This document shows, one piece after another, positions 1-6,073 of a DNA stretch of 64,000 nt. The stretch is from Candidatus Kryptobacter tengchongensis (GTDB lineage Bacteria; Bacteroidota; Ignavibacteria; Kryptoniales; Kryptoniaceae), in assembly GCA_001485605.1 (NCBI GenBank), contig FAON01000005.1, forward strand, positions 1-64,000, given 5' to 3'. The stretch's first letter is position 1. Each line of letters opens with the position of its first letter. Position numbers and translations under genes: made by a program. Under the pieces are notes generated by a model. It had not been told where the DNA came from and did not search any database. It saw only the letters and a list, made by a program, of their open reading frames with translations.

Positions 1-1
1 C

Positions 2-127
2 GGGGAATATGAGGTTTTTGATGTTAATGGTAGATTAAGGGCGAAGGGGGAAGGTGGGAGTTTGATGTTGAGAAAAGGTATATACTTCATACGGATAAAG
101 GGCAAAACATATAAAGTTAAATTATAG
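2..127 (+). CDS. C-terminal tail of a secreted protein (partial, 5' end outside window)
   Basis: An open frame enters from the left edge and encodes 41 residues before TAG. It reads as a small beta-rich module: YEVFDVNGRL near the start, then LRKGIYFIRIKG, then a basic end, TYKVKL. This layout (IYDVNGRxV, then LxxGxYFIRxxx, then a final KVxL or KVVxx) is typical of the C-terminal sorting domains of type IX-secreted and related proteins of the FCB group. Nothing can be said about the passenger domain. The tail converges on and overlaps by 11 bases the end of the minus-strand membrane-protein gene. The GC-richer composition matches the rest of 1-1532 and not the DNA after 4 kb. Confidence 0.6.
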   Translation, partial: GEYEVFDVNGRLRAKGEGGSLMLRKGIYFIRIKGKTYKVKL

Positions 128-518
128 AACCCACAACAAAAACCAACCCTCCCCACAAAACAAAGGAGAGTGCAAAGGGTAAAATTAAACCTTCCCTGTA
201 AAACTCATAAGCGCACCATATAAGGGCAAATGGAAGCATAAAAAATTGAACCAAAAGCATCACGGCAAAGAAGGGAGGACTACCTATGCCGGCTATGTTG
301 GTTAGTATCGCAATTATTAAGGCTATATCCAAGGGTAAGAAAAGGTTTCTTTTGGGAAATCCATACTTTAAAAGCCTACCTATGAAGAAATAAATGGGAA
401 AGAAGAGTAGTCCAAAAATCGCAAACATTAAGGCCGGAAGGAATACACTCTTGGATAAAAAGCCAAAGCTCAAAAGGTATAACGACAGAATTGCGGTAAA
501 AACCGCCAGATATTTCAT
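117..518 (-). CDS. small integral membrane protein, function unknown
   Basis: The 133-residue product is almost entirely hydrophobic. About four membrane segments can be seen: near residues 3-22, 26-46, 62-98 (probably two, split by GIGSPP) and 110-131. A short basic loop (RLLKYGFPKRN) lies between the second and third. No family was recognised. The start overlaps the deoC stop by four bases (ATGA-type coupling), so it is translated with deoC. It could be a nucleoside-related membrane protein by context, but the sequence does not show this. Confidence 0.7.
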   Translation of the reverse strand: MKYLAVFTAILSLYLLSFGFLSKSVFLPALMFAIFGLLFFPIYFFIGRLLKYGFPKRNLFLPLDIALIIAILTNIAGIGSPPFFAVMLLVQFFMLPFALIWCAYEFYREGLILPFALSFVLWGGLVFVVGSII

Positions 519-1195
519 ATTATGTCAAATCCCCTTGATGTGCCTATTCTCGTAGCGCCCGCCTTTATCAATTTTAAAGCGAAGGTTTTATCCCTTATCC
601 CTCCGGATGCCTTAATGCCAAGGGAACAGGATTCTTTCATTATCAAGACATCGTATATGGTTGCTCCCCCTTTGGAAAAGCCCGTTGATGTTTTAACAAA
701 CTTCGCACCCGCATTTTCGGAAATTTTGCAGGCTATAACCTTTTCATCGTCGGTTAACAATGCGGTTTCTATGATAACCTTTACGGGAACACCGATTGAG
801 ACAACTTCCCTTATATCCTCCTCTACCCTTTTATACTCCCCACCCTTTAAAAACCCAATATGTATAACCATATCCAGTTCATCCGCGCCGTCTTTAACGC
901 ACCTTTCGCCTTCCTTAACCTTTGCGTAAGTTGTCGTAGCACCGAGGGGAAAACCCACAACGCTAACCACCTTCAAAGAATTGCCCACAATACCCTTTAC
1001 CAAAGGTACAAAAGATGGATTTACACACACCCCATAAAAGCCGTAATCAAGGCTCCTTCTACAAAAATCTTCAACTTCCTTGGGTGTCGCTTCCGGTCGC
1101 AAAATCGTGTTCTCTATGTAAGGCCTTATATCAATATCCTCGGGTGATGAGTTTTCTATTTTTTCGGCTAAGGCCTTTAACCCCTTGAAGTCCAT
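515..1195 (-). CDS. deoC: deoxyribose-phosphate aldolase
   Basis: The 226-residue product is the class I aldolase that splits 2-deoxyribose 5-phosphate into glyceraldehyde 3-phosphate and acetaldehyde in deoxynucleoside catabolism. It has the family landmarks: GVCVNPSFVP near residue 55, VVGFPLGATTT near 80, the DELDMVI strand near 105, and the Schiff-base lysine in FVKTSTGF near 165, followed by ASGGIRD and the phosphate-binding end GTSRG. Length is normal for the family. Its start overlaps the preceding fragment gene by one base and its stop overlaps the membrane-protein gene, so the three form one minus-strand unit. Base composition is GC-richer than the DNA to the right of 1.56 kb. Confidence 0.93.
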   Translation of the reverse strand: MDFKGLKALAEKIENSSPEDIDIRPYIENTILRPEATPKEVEDFCRRSLDYGFYGVCVNPSFVPLVKGIVGNSLKVVSVVGFPLGATTTYAKVKEGERCVKDGADELDMVIHIGFLKGGEYKRVEEDIREVVSIGVPVKVIIETALLTDDEKVIACKISENAGAKFVKTSTGFSKGGATIYDVLIMKESCSLGIKASGGIRDKTFALKLIKAGATRIGTSRGFDII

Positions 1196-1614
1196 CAGTA
1201 TATATACCCCCTATAATCCTTTAAGGGCATTAGGTCTTCCAATTCGCGTTGGAGGTTTGTTATGATTTCCATAGCCTCCTGCTGCTGGTACTGGAATAAC
1301 AGTTGCTGGAATCTTGCCTCAAAATCCTTTTTATCCGGTTTTATCCCGTAGTATTTTATGATGTAATAAACCCCATCACCGTAGTCATAAGGGCCACTCC
1401 ATTCGTTGGGCTTTATTATTTGTAATGCCCTGTAAAAAACATCCTTGTTTGATATTCCCGGAACAAACATTGTATAACTTGAACTGTCCGCCCTTCCTAT
1501 GTAAATCCCGAAGGGAAAATCATCTTCCCAATGTGAGAATTGAACCAGTGTGGAATTTAAACTAAAATTCTGAAAATAACAAATAAACAGGAAAATCATG
1601 TTAGAAAATCTCAT
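1195..1614 (-). CDS. C-terminal fragment, possibly a parvulin-type peptidyl-prolyl isomerase
   Basis: The frame runs through the 30-bp repeat at 1533-1562, so only the part below 1533 (from HWEDDFPFG onward, about 110 residues) is likely native protein. This part has ALQIIKPNEWSGPYDYGDG then VYYIIKYYGIKP, which resembles the region of PpiC/SurA isomerases where LKPGEISxPV precedes GYHIIKL. A glutamine-rich helix follows (LLFQYQQQEAMEIITNLQREL), also usual at the end of such proteins. The upstream part, including any signal peptide, is missing, and the residues coded by the repeat and beyond are probably meaningless. It is coupled to deoC (start of deoC overlaps its stop). The family call is tentative; the truncation at the repeat is clear. 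Confidence 0.45.
   Translation of the reverse strand: MRFSNMIFLFICYFQNFSLNSTLVQFSHWEDDFPFGIYIGRADSSSYTMFVPGISNKDVFYRALQIIKPNEWSGPYDYGDGVYYIIKYYGIKPDKKDFEARFQQLLFQYQQQEAMEIITNLQRELEDLMPLKDYRGYIY
1533..1562. repeat. 30-bp direct repeat, CRISPR-repeat-like, copy 1
   Basis: These 30 bases (beginning GTGAGAATTG and ending GAATTTAAAC on the plus strand) recur without a mismatch at 3948-3977. Identity stops exactly at both ends. On the minus strand the unit begins GTTTAAATTCC and contains CCACACTGG with flanking AATT arms. That is the length, AT-rich start and partial dyad seen in many 30-bp CRISPR repeats of type I-B/III systems. It interrupts a minus-strand reading frame and marks a change in base composition. 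No further copies were found nearby, so this is not an array as it stands. Confidence 0.85.
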
Positions 1615-2335
1615 TATAATTGCAGGTCTTGCGCTCCTTTCTTTTATTTCAGGGATGCTTGGTTTAGGTGTTGCTTTCTCAGCTATTCCATTCTTAGGCC
1701 TTTTTATGCAAGATCTTGTGCATCAGGTTCAGCCATTAAGTCTTCTTCTTAATGGGGTAACTGCTCTGCTTTCTACTTTTGGATTTGCAAAAAGTGGCTT
1801 CGTTGATTGGAAGAAAGCAATTCCTTTAGCCATGATTACCACAGCATCTGCACCAGTTGGAGCTTATATTGTTCAATTTGTTGAACAAAAATATATTTGG
1901 CTTATTTATTTTATTGCAGTTTTTTATCTTGCCTACAGATTATTCAAACCAGTAAGAGGCTCAGATGCCAAGGAAAAGTTCAATCTTGCCGCTATTTTAG
2001 CTATTCCCATATCTGTTCTTTCGGGTTTTCTTGGAGTAGGTCCAGGCTTTTTACTCATGCCTACACTTATTATTTTAGGTTTTGATGCTAAAAAGGCAGC
2101 TGGAATAAATGCTTTTGCAGTATGTCCTCCCTCATTTTCAGCTTTAATACCGCATTTAAAAACTGCCCAATGGAATATGAATCTAACAATTTATTTAGTC
2201 TTAGTTGGCGCAATCTTTTCTTTTTTAGGTGCAAGAACAACAAGTCTATTTGTGCCCAGCATAAGGATTAAACAGATTTTTGCCATTTTAATTCTTATTG
2301 TAACAGCCTACAAAATAATAACCTTCTTAAAATAG
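1598..2335 (+). CDS. TSUP-family permease (TauE/SafE-like)
   Basis: The 245-residue product has about eight hydrophobic segments in two repeated halves, as in the sulfite exporter TauE/SafE family. Each half opens with a glycine-rich turn: SFISGMLGLGVAFSAIPFLGLFM near residue 17 and VLSGFLGVGPGFLLMPTLIILGF near residue 140. Members export or import sulfite, sulfonates, sulfoacetate or sometimes metal-linked anions; the substrate here cannot be told. Only 35 bases separate the CRISPR-like repeat from the start codon, too little to show a complete promoter. The gene is followed by a Fur-box promoter for the next operon. Composition and neighbours set it apart from both flanks. Confidence 0.85.
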   Translation: MLENLIIIAGLALLSFISGMLGLGVAFSAIPFLGLFMQDLVHQVQPLSLLLNGVTALLSTFGFAKSGFVDWKKAIPLAMITTASAPVGAYIVQFVEQKYIWLIYFIAVFYLAYRLFKPVRGSDAKEKFNLAAILAIPISVLSGFLGVGPGFLLMPTLIILGFDAKKAAGINAFAVCPPSFSALIPHLKTAQWNMNLTIYLVLVGAIFSFLGARTTSLFVPSIRIKQIFAILILIVTAYKIITFLK

Positions 2336-2356
2336 TCTTTCACATTGAAAAATTTT

Positions 2357-2386
2357 TTGACAAATGAAAATGATTTTCATTAACAT
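2357..2386 (+). promoter_or_regulatory. promoter with embedded Fur-type operator
   Basis: A -35 box TTGACA (2357-2362) is followed after 18 bases by TAACAT (2381-2386). Nearly filling the spacer is a perfect 19-bp palindrome with one central base at 2363-2381 (AATGAAAAT-G-ATTTTCATT). Its core differs from the TGATAAT-n-ATTATCA Fur consensus at two of fourteen arm positions. A repressor bound here would block RNA polymerase directly. The promoter leads into the small DUF5320/CGGC/NifX-like gene set, so iron control of an iron or Fe-S function is the natural reading. Confidence 0.7.
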
Positions 2387-2414
2387 AAAATTAAAAAATC
2401 ATGGAGGTGATAAA

Positions 2415-2687
2415 ATGCCTGGATTTGAAAGAACAGGACAGTTTGGTTAGGGTCCAATGGCAGGCAGAGGAATGGGTTATTGTGGTGGGGGAAGAGGTTC
2501 AAGATTTTTTGGACGCTTTGGAGGATTAAGAAGAAGATTTAGGTGGTTCTGGAGAATGCCTTTTTTCGGAAGAACTTCTTCCAGAGAGGTGGTGGATTTA
2601 CTCAAGGAGGAAGCAGAAATTCTTAAGAGAGAACTTGAATCTGTTCAGAAACGTCTAAGCGAGCTTGAAAAGAATGAAACAAAGTAA
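2415..2687 (+). pseudogene. DUF5320-type Gly/Arg-rich small protein, in-frame amber codon
   Basis: A perfect Shine-Dalgarno sequence (GGAGGTGA, 2403-2410) sits four bases before ATG at 2415. From there the frame reads MPGFERTGQFG, then TAG at 2448-2450, then GPMAGRGMGYCGGG. The family usually starts MPxxDGTGPxGxGPMTGRGxGYC, so the stop falls inside the conserved N-terminal motif and the two halves match across it. The rest has a Gly/Arg-rich stretch with aromatic residues and a C-terminal coiled coil (residues about 50-76 of the distal part, EEAEILKRELESVQKRLSELEK). A weaker internal restart at ATG 2457 would give 76 residues. The family is small, cysteine-containing and often near Fe-S or NifX-like genes; its exact role is unknown. 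Confidence 0.75.
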
Positions 2688-2729
2688 ACCGGAGGCTTTA
2701 CCTCCGATTATTCTTATGGAGGAGAGAAA

Positions 2730-3107
2730 ATGAAAAAGATAGCAATTTTAGCCTGTAAGATGATTAGAGAACAAAATTTGTGTCCTGCAGATTCAAAATG
2801 TCTTGTTGCTCTGTTAGGTAAAGATGGAGCGTTTGAGCGTTATAAGAATGAAGATGTTTCAATTCTTGGTATTATGGATTGTGGTGGTTGTGAAGGCAAT
2901 AAAACAAGGGCTATTTGCAGTCTCCTTCTCTTTAAAACTCAGCTTGCAACACTTAAAGAGAACATTGATGTCCTTCATATTGGCACATGTATGATGAAGT
3001 TCTCTCCAAAAAAAGATGATATTATTGCAGCAGTAAAAGAAAAGGCAAGGATAAAGGTCGTTGAAGGAACACATAAATATGCCCCACAAACAATTTTTGG
3101 TGAATAG
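2730..3107 (+). CDS. CGGC-domain protein (putative metal-binding)
   Basis: The 125-residue product starts MKKIAILACKMI and has the eponymous motif DCGGCEGN near residue 50, further cysteines at CPADSKC and AICS, and HIGTCMMKFSPKKDD near residue 90. These are the hallmarks of the CGGC domain, a small cysteine-rich domain thought to bind metal. A good ribosome binding site (GGAGGAG) lies upstream. It sits 11 bases before the NifX-like gene in the Fur-box operon. The family has no firm biochemical role; handling of iron or an Fe-S cluster is inferred from context. Confidence 0.85.
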   Translation: MKKIAILACKMIREQNLCPADSKCLVALLGKDGAFERYKNEDVSILGIMDCGGCEGNKTRAICSLLLFKTQLATLKENIDVLHIGTCMMKFSPKKDDIIAAVKEKARIKVVEGTHKYAPQTIFGE

Positions 3108-3118
3108 GAGGTATAAAA

Positions 3119-3490
3119 ATGAGATTAGCAATAGCAACTGAAGATGGAAATGTGGCTCAACATTTTGGCGGATGTCCAGGTTTTACAATTGTGGACATAG
3201 ACAAAGAAGGTAAAGTTCTTAATAAAACTTTTATTGAAAATCCAGGGCATAAAGCCCATCAGCCAGGTGCTGTTCCTATGTTTTTAAGGAATCAGAATGT
3301 TGATTGTGTAATAGCCGGAGGCATGGGTCCAAATGCTGCGATGAATCTTCAGGCATCAGGGATAAAAGTGATAGTTGGTGTTACTGGGAGTATTGATGAA
3401 ACAGTTGAGAAATTTTTAAAGGGTTCTTTAAAAGGTGGTGAAAGCCTTTGCAGTCATGGAGGCCACGGTCACGAAGGATATAGACACTAA
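3119..3490 (+). CDS. NifX/NifB-type iron-molybdenum-cofactor-like protein with His-rich tail
   Basis: The 123-residue product is a stand-alone member of the dinitrogenase Fe-Mo cofactor-binding family (MTH1175-like). It shows MRLAIATEDGNVAQHFGGCPGFTIVDID at the start, IAGGMGPNAAMNLQASGIKVIVG in the middle, and VEKFLKGSL near the end. A metal-binding-looking tail follows (CSHGGHGHEGYRH). Such proteins bind or carry Fe-S clusters and are common in organisms without nitrogenase, so this is not evidence for nitrogen fixation. AGGAGG precedes the start. It lies between the CGGC gene and a broken second NifX-like gene. Confidence 0.88.
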   Translation: MRLAIATEDGNVAQHFGGCPGFTIVDIDKEGKVLNKTFIENPGHKAHQPGAVPMFLRNQNVDCVIAGGMGPNAAMNLQASGIKVIVGVTGSIDETVEKFLKGSLKGGESLCSHGGHGHEGYRH

Positions 3491-3517
3491 GAAATTTGAA
3501 AGGAGAAGAAAATTAAG

Positions 3518-3803
3518 ATGAAGATATGCGTTACATCGGTAAGTAAGGATTTGAGTTCAGATATTGACCCAAGATTTGGGCGTTGCAGTTATTTTATTTT
3601 TTAAATATGAAGCAACAGAAAACTCATGGAAAGAAGCAAGCGGAGACGCAGGAATTCAGGCAGCTCAGTTTGTAATTCAGAAAGGAGCTAAAAAAGTTTT
3701 TACAGGAAGAGTAGGAACAAATGCCGAACAGGTTTTAGGAAAAGCTGAAATTGAGATTGTTGAAGCAAAAGGCAAAGTTGATAATATAATTAAAAACGGT
3801 TAA
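3518..3803 (+). pseudogene. second NifX-like gene, broken by frameshift/deletion
   Basis: ATG at 3518 has a good ribosome binding site (AGGAG, 3501-3505) and opens a typical family start: [28 protein letters not shown]. The frame then hits TAA at 3602-3604 at a run of six T. The rest of the family sequence continues in another frame (KYEATENSWKEASGDAGIQAAQFVIQKGAKK..., to 3803). About half a dozen residues expected between YFIF and EATEN are absent. A small deletion of a length not divisible by three therefore fits better than a single base error. A homopolymer sequencing error plus a shorter natural variant is the alternative. Confidence 0.75.
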
Positions 3804-3838
3804 ATATATAGCCTTTATTGAAGATCTTAATTTTACAT

Positions 3839-3906
3839 TTGTCATTCCGAGGGGTCTCAAATGATCCCGAGGAATCTGCTCCGAAAGGGTCATCCTGAGG
3901 ACAGAG
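3839..3906. repeat. GTCATTCCGAGG-type interspersed repeat-like element
   Basis: The stretch holds GTCATTCCGAGG (3841-3852), ATCCCGAGGAATCTGCTCC (3864-3882) and GTCATCCTGAGG (3889-3900). These phrases belong to a widespread class of short non-coding repeats around TCATTCTGAGGAGCGAAGCGACGAAGAATCT, found in several thermophilic and candidate-phylum genomes. No second copy was noticed in this window. It lies in the otherwise empty tail of block B (3804-3947) just before the second 30-bp repeat. Confidence 0.4.
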
Positions 3907-3947
3907 CCCGAATTTGATTGATGCTTAAAATAATAGGAGATAATGGA

Positions 3948-3977
3948 GTGAGAATTGAACCAGTGTGGAATTTAAAC
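3948..3977. repeat. 30-bp direct repeat, CRISPR-repeat-like, copy 2
   Basis: This copy is identical to 1533-1562 in the same orientation, over exactly 30 bases. The bases before (TGGA against CAAT) and after (AGTTC against TAAAA) do not match. Together the copies bracket 2385 bases of DNA whose genes and composition differ from both sides. A TATAAT at 3991-3996 follows 13 bases later without a convincing -35 box, as if the true upstream region of the next gene were missing or replaced. Confidence 0.85.
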
Positions 3978-4034
3978 AGTTCTTCACAGTTATAATTCAA
4001 AAACTAAACCAAAAATTAAGGAGGCTGGTCAAAA

Positions 4035-5189
4035 ATGCGCTGGTTTAAAATAAAACAGGGAGCAATTTTTTTATTCTTTTTTCTTCTTAACCAGCCAATT
4101 CTCCCACAAGAAGCTCAAAAAGAGAATGTCAAATTTCTTCTTGATACATGGAAATATAACTTTGGGTGGAAAACCCTCGGCGGGGGATATATAAGACATA
4201 TCTTGCTTTTTACAAATTCCAGTATTATAGACATGGAAACAGATGAGATTTCAAATACCCCCAACTATTCAAGTGGGTCCCACTTTAATGTATTAAGCGA
4301 AATCAGTAATATCTCTTCAGAAAAAGAATTAATTATATTACCACCAGCATTGATGCTTAACGCCATTCTTAACGATCTCTTACCGTCCCCGGAAGAAAGA
4401 ACGAATAAGGAGATAGAAAAAGTTATCAACTTAGCCTCAGAAGATCCAACTGTTGAAAATTTTACTAACGCTATTAAAATGATACTTAAGGGAAGCAAGG
4501 TAAAGCAAATTTGGAAATACAGGGAAATTGAAGATGTTGAGGTTAAAAGAAAAGACAAAGAAGTTCACCTTAAATTCAAGTTCAATAATAAAAAGCACGA
4601 ATTTATCTCTAAATATGCGAATGTTGAAAATTCTGAAAAAATTGAAGCCATCCTTAAAAAACTGTTTGACATTGAAAAAGTAAGTAAAACAAACGAAGAA
4701 AGTTATCTGTCAGTTTATTCTCAAGAAAAATCAGTTTATACTCAAGAGGAAAGTGTGAATAAAAAAGAATATGCAAAATCAAGTCTCTATGTTGAAATTT
4801 TAGGACAGGGCTTATTTTTATCAGCAAATCATGATTATAGATTTCGCCCAAATTCAAGTTTAAGAGTTGGACTTGGATTGTTCCCAGCCATCTGGGTTTT
4901 AGTGCCAATATTTCCAGTTACAATAAACTATTTAACGGGTTTTGAAAGTTCTCACCATTTAGAATTTGGAGGAGGAGCAACTTTTGTTCTTATTTTTCCT
5001 CTTCCAACTTTAAACCTTGGCTATAGGTATCAACCTAAAAACGGTGGTTTTTTCTTCCGACTTGCATTTACGCCGATTTTTGATCCATACTCCAAAGATG
5101 GTCTAAGTTCTTATTTCTATGGACCCGATAAAAAGTCAGCACTTGTTCTAATAGGGGGAATTTCCATTGGATATACTTTCAGAAAGTAA
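4035..5189 (+). CDS. putative outer-membrane protein, unknown N-terminal domain
   Basis: The 384-residue product has a signal-peptide-like start (basic WFKIKQG, then a phenylalanine/leucine-rich core, cleavage near LPQEA). Residues 30-230 form a lysine- and glutamate-rich mixed region with no recognised family. From about 250 onward the sequence is beta-strand-like, with alternating hydrophobic residues: SLYVEILGQGLFLSANHDYRF, YLTGFESSHHLEFGGGATF and LGYRYQPKNGGFFFRLAFTP. This layout is common in small Bacteroidota/Chlorobi-group outer-membrane barrels. GGAGG lies 11 bases before ATG. It is the first gene right of the second 30-bp repeat. Confidence 0.7.
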   Translation: MRWFKIKQGAIFLFFFLLNQPILPQEAQKENVKFLLDTWKYNFGWKTLGGGYIRHILLFTNSSIIDMETDEISNTPNYSSGSHFNVLSEISNISSEKELIILPPALMLNAILNDLLPSPEERTNKEIEKVINLASEDPTVENFTNAIKMILKGSKVKQIWKYREIEDVEVKRKDKEVHLKFKFNNKKHEFISKYANVENSEKIEAILKKLFDIEKVSKTNEESYLSVYSQEKSVYTQEESVNKKEYAKSSLYVEILGQGLFLSANHDYRFRPNSSLRVGLGLFPAIWVLVPIFPVTINYLTGFESSHHLEFGGGATFVLIFPLPTLNLGYRYQPKNGGFFFRLAFTPIFDPYSKDGLSSYFYGPDKKSALVLIGGISIGYTFRK

Positions 5190-5230
5190 ATTAATTTTTT
5201 AATCTTTGAAGCTTCAAAATCATCGTATAG

Positions 5231-5356
5231 TTTGAAAGAATCGCAAGACCTTTTCGGTTTAATTTTAGAGAAAATTTAGGTTATGTGATTTCTTACACTA
5301 ACAGCAACGATAGATTTTCAAAAAACTTTGGCGCTGGTTTTGTCCTCCTGGCATGA
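5231..5356 (+). pseudogene. remnant of a beta-barrel-type protein in the 5190-5519 gap
   Basis: The 330-base gap between the two genes holds no complete gene. An open frame without a proper start (after TAG at 5228-5230) encodes 41 residues ending LLA then TGA. It includes PFRFNFRENLGYVISYTNSN and DRFSKNFGAGFVLL, which look like outer-membrane beta-strands. This could be the decayed tail of a duplicate of the preceding gene or chance. The rest of the gap shows nothing until the promoter at 5445. Confidence 0.25.
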
Positions 5357-5444
5357 TTATTATCTCTTAACATCACTTAAACTACCCCTAGCTCCATAAA
5401 TACACCCTTCGTGACGCTTATGCCGAAAACAAACCATGAAAAGC

Positions 5445-5488
5445 TTGACTTTTTAATTTCAATTCATTATATTAGTTAGGAATCCTAA
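5445..5488 (+). promoter_or_regulatory. strong promoter with palindromic MarR-type operator
   Basis: TTGACT (5445-5450), a 17-base spacer and TATATT (5468-5473) make a near-ideal sigma-70-type promoter. At the expected transcription start lies the palindrome TTAGGA-A-TCCTAA (5476-5488). MarR/SlyA-family operators are often TTAG-n4-CTAA-like, and a MarR gene lies just downstream of the first gene served. An autoregulated P460-MarR unit is therefore likely. The operator call is inferred from symmetry and position. Confidence 0.65.
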
Positions 5489-5519
5489 TTAATTTTAAAA
5501 ACAAAATTAAGGTGCTGTC

Positions 5520-6011
5520 ATGATTAAAAAAGTAATTTTAACCGTCGGGCTTGTTTCCATAATCGCTTTATTTCTATTTGCTAATCTCCCCAGCCAATCA
5601 AAATCAACCGTTCCATATCCAGAGGGATACAGGGGCTGGGCTCATGTGAAGTCAATGTTAATTCTCCCCGGGCATCCGCTTTATGAAGCGTTTGGCGGGA
5701 TTCATCATATTTACGCAAATGATAAAGCAATGCGTGGTTATAGAACAGGTAAATTCCCCGATGGCTCAGTTATAGTGTTTGATCTTCTTGATGCAAAACT
5801 TGAGAACAACACATATGTTGAGGGTGAAAGGAAAGTCGTCGGGGTGATGTATAAAGATTCAAAAAAATTTAAAGATACAGGTGGATGGGGATTTGAAGCT
5901 TTCAAAGGGAACACAAAAGAAAGAGTGGTTAAAAATCCCGAACAAGATTGTTTCTCGTGTCATGCGTCGCAAGAATCAGCGGATTTTGTTTTTAGTCAGT
6001 ATAGAAAGTAA
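5520..6011 (+). CDS. cytochrome P460 family c-type haem protein
   Basis: The 163-residue product has an N-terminal signal or anchor (VILTVGLVSIIALFLFANLPS) and the P460 fold sequence: PYPEGYRGWAHVKSML near residue 32, YANDKAMRGYRTGKFPDGSVIVFDL near 70, GGWGFEAFKG near 122, and the single haem motif CFSCH at residues 144-148. It would be exported and carry covalently bound haem. In ammonia and methane oxidisers, P460 proteins oxidise hydroxylamine and NO; in other bacteria the role is open, with NO or reactive-nitrogen defence possible. A palindromic operator lies at its promoter and a MarR regulator follows. Confidence 0.88.
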   Translation: MIKKVILTVGLVSIIALFLFANLPSQSKSTVPYPEGYRGWAHVKSMLILPGHPLYEAFGGIHHIYANDKAMRGYRTGKFPDGSVIVFDLLDAKLENNTYVEGERKVVGVMYKDSKKFKDTGGWGFEAFKGNTKERVVKNPEQDCFSCHASQESADFVFSQYRK

Positions 6012-6021
6012 ATTAGTGTAA

Positions 6022-6050
6022 AAAGGGCGGGGCTTCATGCCTTGCCCTTT
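6022..6050 (+). terminator. hairpin between P460 gene and MarR gene
   Basis: AAAGGGC at 6022-6028 pairs with GCCCTTT at 6044-6050. GGC/GCC add inner pairs around a TTCAT loop. The following sequence is not T-rich, so it may attenuate rather than fully stop transcription into the marR-like gene 24 bases further on. Confidence 0.5.
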
Positions 6051-6073
6051 CAAAAATTAACATCTTAAAAATT

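Noticed and set aside
522-1147. Two plus-strand open frames over deoC
   Set aside because: DeoC on the minus strand has all its family motifs; these are shadows.
2448-2450. Pyrrolysine or other programmed recoding of the amber codon
   Set aside because: No suppressor tRNA or recoding element is visible, and the protein is not a methylamine methyltransferase. Mutation or error is simpler.
3119-3803. Nitrogen fixation genes
   Set aside because: Stand-alone NifX-like domains are common without nitrogenase. No nifHDK, nifE, nifN or nifB was seen.
1533-3977. A true CRISPR array
   Set aside because: Only two repeat units exist, 2.4 kb apart, with genes rather than a 30-40 base spacer between them, and no cas gene is present.
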